A stretch of 53,566 bases of DNA from Bacteroides sp. GTDB taxonomy: Bacteria > Bacteroidota > Bacteroidia > Bacteroidales > Bacteroidaceae. Position 1 is the stretch's first letter. Every line of letters begins with the position of its first letter. Positions 1 to 8,638 of this stretch are shown one piece after another. Under the pieces are notes generated by a model, which was given only the letters and a program-made list of their open reading frames with translations, made no database searches and had not been told where the DNA came from. The stretch covers positions 1-53,566 of the forward strand of contig JAFUNS010000004.1 in the NCBI GenBank assembly GCA_017472925.1, written 5' to 3'. Position numbers and translations under genes: made by a program.

Positions 1-139
1 ACCGGAACGGGTTGCAACAATGATTCCATGTCATTTTTTCCATAGATAGCTTCACGCCATGCACGAACCAAGAACTCCTTAGCGTTCATGCCAAGCATCT
101 TGACAGTTTCAATGACGGTCATATAGGTTAAAGCAACTT
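1..139 (-). pseudogene. IS66-type transposase (TnpC) C-terminal fragment, runs off the window
   Basis: Read on the minus strand, this stretch encodes EVALTYMTVIETVKMLG and continues past the window edge. It matches the spacing and residues of the last part of the complete IS66 transposase at 8639-10432, which has EMAATYHSVISTVKLHG. Upstream of this segment (139-150) the frame hits a stop and the similarity ends, so the 5' part of the gene is missing. The neighbouring IS66 element probably inserted into or next to it. Seen: the similarity within the window. Inferred: it is an older, interrupted element. Confidence 0.6.
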
Positions 140-255
140 CAGTAAACCACCATTACACCGTAAACCTGTGTGTCAACAAGTTACGTTCATAGTTAAATTA
201 AAAATTTTGTTTGATTTCATATTTTGCCTTATTAGGCGGCTTTATTCTGTTCTTC

Positions 256-1476
256 TTATGGACGAGGAACATATTTATTAGGAAGGAAAGACATGTCAGC
301 TTTCTCACCCTTCATCAGTCGGGTCAGTATATCTTCAATGTACTTTCCGAAGTTTACATTGTTGAGTCTGCAGCTTTCAAGCAACGAATACATGAAAGCG
401 ATGTTTTCTGCTGCAAAGTGACTGCCGGTGTGCAACCAGTTGCGCCTGCCAATAGCGATATGTCGAAACATACGTTCAATGGCATTGTTGTGCATCTCAA
501 TGCGGCCGTCCAGAAGGAACTTCTGAAAGGCTTCTTTATCATCCAGGATATAATTGACTGCCCGGTGAACTAAGGCACCATATTCTTTACCGGCCAGCCT
601 GATGGATTCAAGCTTCTTCATTATCTTTTCCACTATCCTTCGGCTGTACTTTAATCGGAACTTGAACCGTTGTTCTGATGTATGTTTCCTTCTGACCGAC
701 TCCTGCTCGATGTAAAAAAGGGCATTTATCAACAGAAGCAACGATTTCATCCGCATGTCCGTTATATAAGCATCCACTAAATAATGACGGGCATGGAACC
801 AACAAGAGCATCTCTCCACATAAAATTCAGCCAAATCATTCTCTATGGTTTCATACATCTTGGCACGGTCACAAAGAAAATACTTGATTTTGGAACCCTT
901 GAAGAAGTTTTCTTCCTGTATGCTATGGTCACGACTACCTTCCTTGTACTTCATCACCAACAGTTTTACTTCTTGTGACAGTTCTGCATGGATGTATTCG
1001 ACATTGTATTTGAAAGGTGCATTCATATTCTCGCGGCTGCGTACCAGAATACGGGTTTCATCATTCTGTGCAAAGAAAGATTGTCTGATAGCATCCAGCA
1101 TCAATCCTTCAAGCTGCAGACGAAGAAGTTTCATAATCTCATGCATCCATTCATTTAAGGATGATTGGGGGATATGGGTATCCATGCCTTCAAGCATTTC
1201 AAGGATACGATTTTCACTCAGATGCATACCAAACTTGGATTCCAAATAGAATCGGGCAAAGCTGGGCATGATAGGATTTCCCTTGATGATGCATTCAGGA
1301 TGCGGATCATTGCCTTGCACATTGAAACGCCCAATCTTGTATTTCGTACAGGTGGTTTTCGGACCTTCATAAGTAAACAGATATACATACCAGGTATCCA
1401 AATCGTCATCCTTTGACTTGCGCTTGATCAGTTGCCACCTTACGTTGTTAGGAAGATTAGAAGTATCTATGTCCAT
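256..1476 (-). CDS. tnpC: IS66 family transposase TnpC, catalytic part
   Basis: This 406-residue protein is the DDE transposase part of an IS66 element. It shows the late IS66 landmarks: a CWFHARHYLVDA block, then DGRIEMHNNAIERMFRHIAI with the catalytic Glu in the NNAIER context, then GRRNWLHTGSHFAAENIAF and a C-terminal helix. The N-terminal coiled-coil that TnpC normally carries is encoded separately just upstream (1563-1769), with an AT-rich gap of about 86 bases between them. Either this IS group naturally splits TnpC into two ORFs, or this copy is broken. The start ATG at 1476 follows AATAAGTAA, which is a weak ribosome site. Confidence 0.75.
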   Translation of the reverse strand: MDIDTSNLPNNVRWQLIKRKSKDDDLDTWYVYLFTYEGPKTTCTKYKIGRFNVQGNDPHPECIIKGNPIMPSFARFYLESKFGMHLSENRILEMLEGMDTHIPQSSLNEWMHEIMKLLRLQLEGLMLDAIRQSFFAQNDETRILVRSRENMNAPFKYNVEYIHAELSQEVKLLVMKYKEGSRDHSIQEENFFKGSKIKYFLCDRAKMYETIENDLAEFYVERCSCWFHARHYLVDAYITDMRMKSLLLLINALFYIEQESVRRKHTSEQRFKFRLKYSRRIVEKIMKKLESIRLAGKEYGALVHRAVNYILDDKEAFQKFLLDGRIEMHNNAIERMFRHIAIGRRNWLHTGSHFAAENIAFMYSLLESCRLNNVNFGKYIEDILTRLMKGEKADMSFLPNKYVPRP

Positions 1477-1562
1477 TTACTTATTCATAGTATGAATGAT
1501 ACTGATAATCTGTTACTTAAACAAATCTATAAAGTTAATAAAAGTTATCACTTATTTGATTA

Positions 1563-1769
1563 TCAATGGTTTACATTGTACCTGAATCTTAAATCAGCTT
1601 TCAATTCTTCTATTTGCTTTCGTAATGCCATAGCTTCCTTCTCTTTACGCTCATACTCCTGGGCAAGCTGGTCAGCATATGCATTAACCTGAGCTGTACG
1701 GCGCTCAGATGCGGCAACAAGAGCTTTCAATCTTTCAATTTCTGCATGTGCATCCATATCAAATAACAA
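1563..1769 (-). CDS. IS66 TnpC N-terminal coiled-coil segment (separate short ORF)
   Basis: This 68-residue ORF begins at an ATG that overlaps the end of tnpB by 11 bases, the position where tnpC starts in IS66 elements. Its sequence is almost wholly coiled coil (AEIERLKALVAASERRTAQV, then EYERKEKEAMALRKQIEELK), as in the leucine-zipper-like N-terminus of TnpC. It ends at a stop after RFRYNVNH, and the catalytic part resumes at 1476. It is probably the 5' piece of a split or damaged transposase gene rather than an independent protein. Confidence 0.55.
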   Translation of the reverse strand: MLFDMDAHAEIERLKALVAASERRTAQVNAYADQLAQEYERKEKEAMALRKQIEELKADLRFRYNVNH

Positions 1770-2091
1770 GTTTATGTTGTACTGCTGTAGAAAGAAGCAG
1801 TATCAAGGTTTCACGACTTATATGGTGTGAGGACTTGCTTTCTTCAAAACAAGGCTTAAGAAAACGACCATCATCGAACCATTTTTCATACATCACATAA
1901 CCATTTAGGTCATAGTGTAATATTTTCACTTTCTTATAGTCCTTGGAATAGAAGATGAAAGCTTCATCATAACACAATGGATTACGTTTCATCACTTCAC
2001 GGACTATTTGAGCCAGTCCTTCACGCCCTTTACGCATATCAGTAGGACAAGAGCTGATATAATAGCTGGTACGATTGGTAAAGTTTAACAT
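1759..2091 (-). CDS. tnpB: IS66 accessory protein TnpB
   Basis: This 110-residue protein has the TnpB (IS66 Orf2) pattern. There is a short lead of aromatic residues, then CPTDMRKGREGLAQIV, then AFIFYSKDYKKVKILHYDLNGYVMYEKW and a basic tail. TnpB is required along with TnpA and TnpC for IS66 transposition, although its biochemical role is not settled. It starts 2 bases after the tnpA stop and its end overlaps the tnpC N-terminal ORF by 11 bases, consistent with one polycistronic IS transcript. Length and motif order are normal for the family. Confidence 0.9.
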   Translation of the reverse strand: MLNFTNRTSYYISSCPTDMRKGREGLAQIVREVMKRNPLCYDEAFIFYSKDYKKVKILHYDLNGYVMYEKWFDDGRFLKPCFEESKSSHHISRETLILLLSTAVQHKLVI

Positions 2092-2093
2092 GG

Positions 2094-2411
2094 TTAGGAC
2101 ATTTTACGCAGCAGCTCAGCAGCTACCAACAGGTTATTACTCTTAATCTCAACCATGTCTCCTGTAGGACTTGACAACACGAGTTGTGCAACTTGCCAGA
2201 CGGAAGGCACGGTCTTTTCTTCCAAAGACAATGAAATGAAACCGGGAGCTGTCGGAGCTGCTTCTGCCTTACGAGGGGGATAGTTCTTCTTGTATTCGAT
2301 GAGCCAATCATAATCAACTCCTTCTTCCTTGCAGTATTTTCTCAAACTGCGACCACTACGATGTTGGTTGTAATCCTGCATCACTTTTTCAAAGTATTCT
2401 TTCGTCTCCAT
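2094..2411 (-). CDS. tnpA: IS66 accessory protein TnpA
   Basis: This 105-residue protein sits first in the IS66 gene order. Its N-terminus (FEKVMQDYNQHRSGRSLRKY followed by CKEEGVDYDWLIEYKK) resembles the helix-turn-helix of IS66 Orf1 proteins, which read like a shortened IS3-type OrfA. The C-terminal half is a low-conservation linker ending in an amphipathic stretch, NNLLVAAELLRKMS. It is followed at once by tnpB. A -7-like box 146 bases upstream (2557-2564), near the element end, probably drives it. Confidence 0.8.
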   Translation of the reverse strand: METKEYFEKVMQDYNQHRSGRSLRKYCKEEGVDYDWLIEYKKNYPPRKAEAAPTAPGFISLSLEEKTVPSVWQVAQLVLSSPTGDMVEIKSNNLLVAAELLRKMS

Positions 2412-2556
2412 TCAAATTATGTTTTGATTCGGAAACGAAGGTAGGGAGAATATTTAGGACTACCTTACGCTATAACGGTCGTTTACTCTTGTAAAGGAAC
2501 CAGAGTTTTTCAAAATCACTATTGCTATACATAAATCTTGTTTTTGATTGATGATG

Positions 2557-2564
2557 CAAAGGTA
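2557..2564 (-). promoter_or_regulatory. Probable IS66 promoter -7 box
   Basis: The minus strand reads TACCTTTG here, an exact TAnnTTTG box, with TTG about 20 bases upstream at the inner edge of the element terminus. It faces tnpA. Confidence 0.5.
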
Positions 2565-2662
2565 TTTTGAACTTGTTTAGCAGTCAATACGTCATTTTGG
2601 ACGCTTACTAGTCTTATACGTTTACTCTTATTTTATAATCAAAAAATCACGTTGCTTAAAAC

Positions 2663-3796
2663 CTAAGCCTGACATAAGCTATATATTTGTTGCATTATTT
2701 TTTCAGGTGAAAAATACTCTAATCTTTGAAGTCCCATTTCTGCATAATGAGTACGCATTAATTCGTTTGTCATCACTTGTTCCATTGCATTTGCTAACTG
2801 CTGTACATCTTGCTCAACTACAATTCCATATATACTATCACTCAATATTTCTGTAGGCCCTGTTACATTAGTAGAAATTACAGGTTTAGAGAGAGCAAAA
2901 GACTCGCCTATAACAATAGAAAAACCTTCTTGCTGTGAAGAGAGGACGAAACAATCTACAAGTTTTAAAAAGGGATATGGATTCTTCTGCATACCATGAA
3001 AGATTACAATATCAGTTGTTCCTACAATTTTGCTTTTTTGCTCAAGTTCTTGTCTAAGAGGGCCATCTCCTATTATCCATATCTCAAAATCATAGCCTTT
3101 TTCTTTTAATATTTTGGAAGCTTCTATTAATCTATCTTGTCTCTTAGCTTCAATCATACGACCAATATTGATAAAAGTAAATTTCTTTTTGTTGATAGAT
3201 AACAACTCCTCACTCTTCGATAATACACTATCTTTGTTTACGAAATTATAAACAATATGTTGCTGAACTTTTCCATCTATCTTAAAGACCAAATTAAAAG
3301 CTGTTTTTGCATCTTTTGATACAAAAACAATTTTGTCCATAGCATTGTATGCTGCTTCTTGCTCTCGTATGTCGCCATGAAAATATCTTAGTCCCCAATT
3401 ACTAACGCTAAGGTCACTATGAACCCAAGATATATTATTGTTACTTCTATCTAATATTAGAGTATGAAGCTTATGAGCGAGGCCTTGACAAAAAGATATT
3501 ATAGCATCATACCTTGTACAGATTTTAGATTCAATAATTCGTCTCTCAAACCAATTACGACTTCTCAATATTGAAAAAAACTTTCTTTTAAATCTTGTTA
3601 TGAGCGTTTCTTTTTCCTTGTAAATATAGAGCACATTAACGTTCTTATTTATATTAGTAAGCAATGGCCCCGCCTGAGTATAAAGGAGTAAATCTACCCG
3701 ATATTTAGAATAGTCAAATTTATCAAGAAAGTCACACAATACCTTCTCAGCACCTCCTATGTGTAACGAATGTATAATAAATAGTATATGTTTCAT
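2663..3796 (-). CDS. Family-4-like glycosyltransferase of the polysaccharide locus
   Basis: This 377-residue protein fits the GT-B fold retaining glycosyltransferases (GT4 type). The N-terminal Rossmann domain opens with HILFIIHSLHIGGAEKVLCD, including the glycine-rich acceptor-side loop. The C-terminal nucleotide-sugar domain has INIGRMIEAKRQDRLIEA, then IIGDGPLRQELE, then EGFSIVIGESFALSKPVIST with the EX7E motif. It should add a sugar to the lipid-linked repeat unit on the cytoplasmic side. It overlaps the flippase gene by 1 base and ends the BCCT-to-glycosyltransferase operon. Donor and acceptor cannot be told from sequence. Confidence 0.9.
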   Translation of the reverse strand: MKHILFIIHSLHIGGAEKVLCDFLDKFDYSKYRVDLLLYTQAGPLLTNINKNVNVLYIYKEKETLITRFKRKFFSILRSRNWFERRIIESKICTRYDAIISFCQGLAHKLHTLILDRSNNNISWVHSDLSVSNWGLRYFHGDIREQEAAYNAMDKIVFVSKDAKTAFNLVFKIDGKVQQHIVYNFVNKDSVLSKSEELLSINKKKFTFINIGRMIEAKRQDRLIEASKILKEKGYDFEIWIIGDGPLRQELEQKSKIVGTTDIVIFHGMQKNPYPFLKLVDCFVLSSQQEGFSIVIGESFALSKPVISTNVTGPTEILSDSIYGIVVEQDVQQLANAMEQVMTNELMRTHYAEMGLQRLEYFSPEKIMQQIYSLCQA

Positions 3797-5325
3797 TAAT
3801 TTGAAATAAATAGTTTTCTTGCAATTCGAATAATAATAAATTTTTCCGTTTTATTCAAGACAATAATATAAATAGCAGTACCAACAAATATAATATCTAA
3901 AATACCAAATAAAATTATCCACCTAAAATCATCAGGTATACACAAGAACTGACTTAAGCACCAATGCAATAATATTATTACTACCATGAGTAAGTAACAC
4001 GGAATTTGCACTTTAATTATATATAAGCTCGTTGGAAAATTTAACTGTAGCTTAGCAATGAGCACAATAGCACAAAAATTTATAAATTCCACAAAAGCCA
4101 TTCCTATAAAAACGGAATAAAATGGGAATCTCATTTTAAGAAGAACGTATGCAAGTGGAAGACTTAATATTAAAAGAATAAATTCACAAATCTGATATTG
4201 CTTTATTTTACCTGCCGCTTTGAAGACTAAATCTATCGGTTCATGAAAACTTCTAATCATCATATATACTAGAATAGCTCGCATCAATGGGACCGTATAC
4301 CCTGGTATTTGTCCTAACCATATCTGAAGCACCTGCGGCAAAAAGATAAATAGTGGGACTGCCATGATAGTGTATAGAGCAAACACTAACTTTGAAGATT
4401 GAAAAAGTAATCCATAAAATTGATCATATTCCTTTTGCGCATATTTCACAGTACTTTGTGGTCGATAGGCTGTTGTGATATTCCCTAGTAGTTGTTGTAA
4501 AATATTTTTTATCTGATATGAAATACCTCTAGCTGCATTTACAGCAACTCCTCCAAATAAGTTAAGCAACATATTGATACCCTCATTCGTTAGTGAAAAA
4601 GCTAAATTACCTGCAAAATTCCACCCCGCAAATGAAGAAAGCTCTTTAAAAAGTTTATTATCCCATTGCCACTTAAATTTAGATTCATTGAAGTACGAAA
4701 CACAGTATACATAATGTACAAAGCAAACAATCAATGACATTATGAATACAAGTAACCCATAATTGATAAGACTATCGAAAGGAAGTTTAGTAATAAGAAA
4801 AACAATCAGTAATTTTCCAAGAGCTTCTAATATAGCTATATATGCATAGATATCCATCTTTTCCCGAGATACGATAACTGCATCATAGGGAATGGTGAGA
4901 ATGGATACAACAGAAGCCAAAATAGAAAACTGAAAAACCCATTTTGCTGCAAACAATCTATCCGATGGTATATTTAAATCTGGTAACATATAATAACCTG
5001 CAATTTCTACTATAATAAAGAAGAATAATGCTACTAAAATATGAATTATCAGACTTAAAGAGAAAACCTTGCTAGCATCACCTCCATCTCTTGCGTGTTC
5101 ATAATTCAAAAAACGTTGTACGGCACAAGAGAACATGCCTCTAAGGGATGCAAACAACATAACTATGCCACCAACTAAATTATATATACCATAATTATCT
5201 ACTCCAAGTTCTTTCAATAAAACACGAGCTGTATAAAAGGTTATAGCTACTGTAACAATCATTCTCAAATAGAGAAAGATTGCATTCTTAGCAATTGTTT
5301 TATTATTTGTCTTATACTGCATCAT
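3796..5325 (-). CDS. Wzx-type polysaccharide flippase (MOP superfamily)
   Basis: This 509-residue protein is built of about 12-14 hydrophobic helices spread over the whole length, with short charged loops. It starts NNKTIAKNAIFLYLRMIVTV and continues VLLKELGVDNYGIYNLVGGI, the opening typical of Bacteroides O-antigen/capsule flippases in the MATE-like MOP group. The role is to move undecaprenyl-linked repeat units from the inner to the outer leaflet of the cytoplasmic membrane. The gene overlaps the ATP-grasp gene upstream by 4 bases and the glycosyltransferase downstream by 1 base, so all three are probably translationally coupled. Low GC is typical of capsule loci. Confidence 0.9.
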   Translation of the reverse strand: MMQYKTNNKTIAKNAIFLYLRMIVTVAITFYTARVLLKELGVDNYGIYNLVGGIVMLFASLRGMFSCAVQRFLNYEHARDGGDASKVFSLSLIIHILVALFFFIIVEIAGYYMLPDLNIPSDRLFAAKWVFQFSILASVVSILTIPYDAVIVSREKMDIYAYIAILEALGKLLIVFLITKLPFDSLINYGLLVFIMSLIVCFVHYVYCVSYFNESKFKWQWDNKLFKELSSFAGWNFAGNLAFSLTNEGINMLLNLFGGVAVNAARGISYQIKNILQQLLGNITTAYRPQSTVKYAQKEYDQFYGLLFQSSKLVFALYTIMAVPLFIFLPQVLQIWLGQIPGYTVPLMRAILVYMMIRSFHEPIDLVFKAAGKIKQYQICEFILLILSLPLAYVLLKMRFPFYSVFIGMAFVEFINFCAIVLIAKLQLNFPTSLYIIKVQIPCYLLMVVIILLHWCLSQFLCIPDDFRWIILFGILDIIFVGTAIYIIVLNKTEKFIIIRIARKLFISN

Positions 5326-6509
5326 TTAGAATACTTTGTAAGTATTGTTGTAATGGAGGCAAATTTTGATTTAATTATACCTCGTATAAATCTTACAATT
5401 TTTTTTCTGAACGGTTTTTGATCCTTTTTATTATAGATTAATTTACATTCGCAATTATAAAAATCACTGAACCATTTAATAAAACCAATTTTATGATAAG
5501 ACATACATTCACCAAAATCGGCAAACTCCGACATTGCATTAAATTCCTTTAGATGTATAAAATCTTCTAAATATAATGAATCATTAATCGTAGATATTGC
5601 CCAACGGAAAGGTAAGTTAAAACCTCCATATGTAAATGCATACCCCCAACCAGAATGTCTAAAATTTACTTCCAAGAAATACAATTGGTCATCTTGGCCA
5701 ACCATAAATTCTATACAGAAGATACCTGTATATTTTGACTCGCTAATAATATTTTTAATCTTATCAGTTAGTTCTTCATCTAAAAAAGGAGTGAATTTCA
5801 TATAATTCCCATAAGATCCTGGAATAAATCTATAATATCCACACCCATATGGCATATACACCTGTTCACCTCCATTAATACTAATACCATCTATACATAG
5901 CTCATTTTTTTTCTCTATGAATTCTTGCACTAGTATATTTTCTTCTTTTATATGTTTGTATGCTTCTAATAATTGATTTTCATCTTTACATATGAAAGCT
6001 TGGTCTTTCCATGCTCCTCCTTTAGCTGAAGTTATGGCTTTGGTAAATACAGGATATTTTAATGTGGTTGGTAAATTACCAACTTTAAGCATTTCTTCCT
6101 TAGGTATTCTTACACCACATTTCTCAGCAATCTTTGTTATCTGATACTTATTTTGCACAATCTCTATATTACCTTGTGCATTTGAAAAGAAAAATTTATC
6201 CTTTAATATTTTATAATGTTTATCAATAATCAAACCTGTATCATCACTACCATTATAAATAAAAGGTCTTAATGGCTCATTTGAATAATTTTTTATTAAA
6301 AAATCAACCCCCTCTTCATTTGAATTAAACAAATGAAGCTCACCAATATACTTACTATGAAGCACTAGTTGCGGATTTTGCGAACATAACAAGACTATAG
6401 GTTTAATTCCTTCCTCACCAAGACTTCTAATAATTGCTAACGGGTTATAGTGGTCTCCTACCAAGCATATATGCTTATGCTTGTATATTTCGTGATTCTT
6501 ATCAATCAT
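5322..6509 (-). CDS. ATP-grasp family ligase in the polysaccharide locus
   Basis: This 395-residue protein reads as a carboxylate-amine/thiol ligase of the ATP-grasp superfamily. The N-terminal preATP-grasp domain begins KHICLVGDHYNPLAIIRSLG. The middle has YPVFTKAITSAKGGAWKDQA and ENILVQEFIEKKNELCIDG, which hold ATP-binding lysine and glutamate positions. Near residue 280 comes YFLEVNFRHSGWGYAF, the E-x-N-x-R metal site. Such enzymes form an amide or similar bond via an acyl-phosphate. In this context it may join an amino acid or another amine to a sugar acid in the repeat unit. It lies 2 bases after the beta-barrel gene. The substrate is unknown. Confidence 0.8.
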   Translation of the reverse strand: MIDKNHEIYKHKHICLVGDHYNPLAIIRSLGEEGIKPIVLLCSQNPQLVLHSKYIGELHLFNSNEEGVDFLIKNYSNEPLRPFIYNGSDDTGLIIDKHYKILKDKFFFSNAQGNIEIVQNKYQITKIAEKCGVRIPKEEMLKVGNLPTTLKYPVFTKAITSAKGGAWKDQAFICKDENQLLEAYKHIKEENILVQEFIEKKNELCIDGISINGGEQVYMPYGCGYYRFIPGSYGNYMKFTPFLDEELTDKIKNIISESKYTGIFCIEFMVGQDDQLYFLEVNFRHSGWGYAFTYGGFNLPFRWAISTINDSLYLEDFIHLKEFNAMSEFADFGECMSYHKIGFIKWFSDFYNCECKLIYNKKDQKPFRKKIVRFIRGIIKSKFASITTILTKYSK

Positions 6510-6511
6510 AC

Positions 6512-7177
6512 TTATTTTTTAGTTTTAAGTTTAAAATCCACACCAATTACTATACGAGGGTTCTCTTCAAAGAAATTATTTCCCCACATATAGAAATTCC
6601 AATCTTTATATGTATAATAGAAACCAGCTGCAACATCAATTTTATTTTCAAATTTCCAATCATGAAGGATTCCTAGCATGGGGGTAATGCCACCTTTATC
6701 CTTTAAATAGACGTAATAACCAAGATACCACCACTGATTCCAAGTATTATCAGCATTTTTATTTATACCAGCCCAGGTATTAGATACCCAAAACAAATTT
6801 CCATCAGAGGTTATGGAACCATTTTGATATAAGCCGAGAGTTAAATAATTAAACTCAAAGTTGTTTCCCATATCAAAAGATGGTGTTGCCTGCAAACCAA
6901 TACCATACCACTTATTAAACCTATATCCGCCTCGGACCAAAAAACCCCAATATACACTATTATTATAACTATAAATATCCGTTCCTGCTGCTGCATAATC
7001 TGTAATACCATACTGAAAAGTTGTATAAGACTCTTGCGCATTAATCGAAGGACGGAATTTTAAGGAAGTGTATCCATAAATATTACCATCACCTGCAGTT
7101 CCAGCAAAATAGGGTATTTGTGCATAGGTAGTCAATGCGAAAAAGGCAAAGATTACCACTATAAATAGTTTCTTCAT
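6512..7177 (-). CDS. Secreted protein, probable small outer-membrane beta-barrel
   Basis: This 221-residue protein has a clear Sec signal peptide (MKKLFIVVIFAFFALTTYAQ, cleavage likely after YAQ). The mature part alternates aromatic and polar residues, with strands such as YGFLVRGGYRFNKWYGIGLQ-like segments, and ends IVIGVDFKLK, like the last strand of a beta-barrel. I do not recognise a named family. It sits 9 bases after the BCCT transporter gene and 2 bases before the ATP-grasp gene, so it belongs to the same transcript. One reading is an outer-membrane channel supplying the transporter. Another is a surface factor for polymer modification. Confidence 0.6.
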   Translation of the reverse strand: MKKLFIVVIFAFFALTTYAQIPYFAGTAGDGNIYGYTSLKFRPSINAQESYTTFQYGITDYAAAGTDIYSYNNSVYWGFLVRGGYRFNKWYGIGLQATPSFDMGNNFEFNYLTLGLYQNGSITSDGNLFWVSNTWAGINKNADNTWNQWWYLGYYVYLKDKGGITPMLGILHDWKFENKIDVAAGFYYTYKDWNFYMWGNNFFEENPRIVIGVDFKLKTKK

Positions 7178-7186
7178 ATCATTAAC

Positions 7187-8524
7187 TTAACTTTTAATCT
7201 GAAATTTCTTGAAATAAAAAATAGAAACATATACAATAAATATGATAGCTATAAGTATCATGAAAGGGACAAATAAGAAACTTAATCCCTGAACAGCTGA
7301 TGTGGTACCAGAACCCACTAGCAAAAGAACAGTCACAAATAAGACCTCTAAAAGCACCCACATTATCTTTCGGTACACAACAGGTATTTTACTTCCCTTG
7401 GATATAATATTATCCATGGCAAAAGACATACTATCTGCTGAGGTAACATAAAATAAGGACATCAGAAGAATAAAAATAGGAGGAATAAAGGAATACTTCT
7501 TTATAGATAAATAAGGTAATTCTGTTATAGCATTTCCATTATTAAGCAATTCCATTCCTATTGAATTTCCGACAACCATATACAAGGTAATAAGAATGGA
7601 AGGTACAACTACCGTATAAAATACAACAGAGCGAATTGTACGTCCTTTACTGATTGTTACGATAAATGGAGCTGTAAATGCTGCCCATGAAATCCACCAT
7701 ATCCAATAGTAAACAGTCCAATCTTTTTGAACAGATCTACCATCATATATGTTATTATAAAAAAAATCAGATAAAAATGATCCAATTGCATCTACCCCAT
7801 TAGCTACTGTACGAGATGGAGCGCATAAAATCATAATAAACATAAATATATATAAGAGAATCATAGAAAAAGAAGCAAACTTCTTCATGCCCCTATGAAT
7901 TCCACGTAACAACGAAATTGTCACAAGTGCTCCAAGCAATACCACAAGAGCATAACTTGGTATACTGATACCATAAACATTCTCTAAAGCCCCTGAAATA
8001 GTAATAACTCCTAATGCGAATGAAGTTCCTATACCTAGCATCATTAACAAACCATAAACATAAGTTTTTATATTTCTAAGCCAGTTAGGCAAAAGGTTAT
8101 ACTTCTGATCATAAATTTCAAATATTGCAAATGTAACATAAAAAGCCCATGGTATAACAATCCAATGATTTATTGTCAAACCTATGGGATTGCGAACTTC
8201 CGAATATTGACTAAGAGCAGCGGCTTCATTAAATCCATAGACCATAATGCCTACACCCATTCCAAGTGTAAAAAGTAAATTAAAGTACGCAAAGTCACTA
8301 AATTCGACTACACCCGGGACTCTCTCCTTATTAAAAAGATTAATAAGGCAAAACAACACACAGAAGAGTGCAAACCACATTATAAGTCCATTTAAAGGAC
8401 TCAGAATCTCAAGGGAGTTGTTTGGAAACAATCCCATCACGCCCATACCAAGAACAACTAACACCAACGCTACGAAGAACCAAATACGACGTGAAGCAAG
8501 TAAATTCTTACTAATTTTCTCCAT
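7187..8524 (-). CDS. BCCT family transporter (betaine/choline/carnitine type)
   Basis: This 445-residue membrane protein has about 12 hydrophobic segments and the BCCT signatures. TLGMGVGIMVYGFNEAA matches the glycine-rich stretch of TM3, and WTVYYWIWWISWAAFTAPFI followed by SKGRTIR matches the tryptophan-rich TM8 segment. It is shorter than typical BCCT carriers, which exceed 500 residues, mainly at the C-terminus. The family takes up quaternary amines such as betaine, choline and carnitine using ion gradients, or exchanges them. Its place as first gene of a glycan operon is unusual. The complete IS66 element ends 27 bases upstream of its ATG, so the native upstream region has been separated from it. 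Confidence 0.85.
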   Translation of the reverse strand: MEKISKNLLASRRIWFFVALVLVVLGMGVMGLFPNNSLEILSPLNGLIMWFALFCVLFCLINLFNKERVPGVVEFSDFAYFNLLFTLGMGVGIMVYGFNEAAALSQYSEVRNPIGLTINHWIVIPWAFYVTFAIFEIYDQKYNLLPNWLRNIKTYVYGLLMMLGIGTSFALGVITISGALENVYGISIPSYALVVLLGALVTISLLRGIHRGMKKFASFSMILLYIFMFIMILCAPSRTVANGVDAIGSFLSDFFYNNIYDGRSVQKDWTVYYWIWWISWAAFTAPFIVTISKGRTIRSVVFYTVVVPSILITLYMVVGNSIGMELLNNGNAITELPYLSIKKYSFIPPIFILLMSLFYVTSADSMSFAMDNIISKGSKIPVVYRKIMWVLLEVLFVTVLLLVGSGTTSAVQGLSFLFVPFMILIAIIFIVYVSIFYFKKFQIKS

Positions 8525-8550
8525 TATAATTATTTATTTATTTGTAATAA

Positions 8551-8570
8551 GTAAGTACTCAAATTAGGGC
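8551..8570 (+). repeat. IS66 terminal inverted repeat, tnpC side
   Basis: It is 19/20 identical to the reverse complement of 11230-11249. The direct repeat TTGTAATAA abuts it at 8542-8550. Confidence 0.92.
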
Positions 8571-8578
8571 ATACCCCT

Positions 8579-8602
8579 TAGAAAGGCACTTTTTCAGTGC
8601 CC
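8579..8602 (-). terminator. Weak intrinsic terminator after IS66 tnpC
   Basis: On the minus strand GGCACT and AGTGCC form a short stem closed by a 5-base loop and followed by TTTC. It lies between the tnpC stop and the element end, so it could limit read-through from the IS into the BCCT operon. Confidence 0.45.
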
Positions 8603-8638
8603 TCAACGAGATATGTTAAAATTTAAACGATTTATTAA

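Larger units (their letters stand above)
142..2608 (-). mobile_element. IS66-family insertion sequence (first copy), ends approximate
   Basis: The segment holds the usual IS66 gene order on the minus strand: tnpA, tnpB, then tnpC. The tnpA-side end is fairly clear: 2608 reading leftward starts GTAAGCGTCC, the IS66-type terminus. The tnpC-side end is uncertain; the best candidate is GTAAACCACC at 142. The 8 bases outside the two ends (134-141 and 2609-2616) do not match, so no target-site duplication supports these borders. The element lies immediately downstream of the capsule glycosyltransferase gene and against an older IS66 fragment. Confidence 0.6.
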
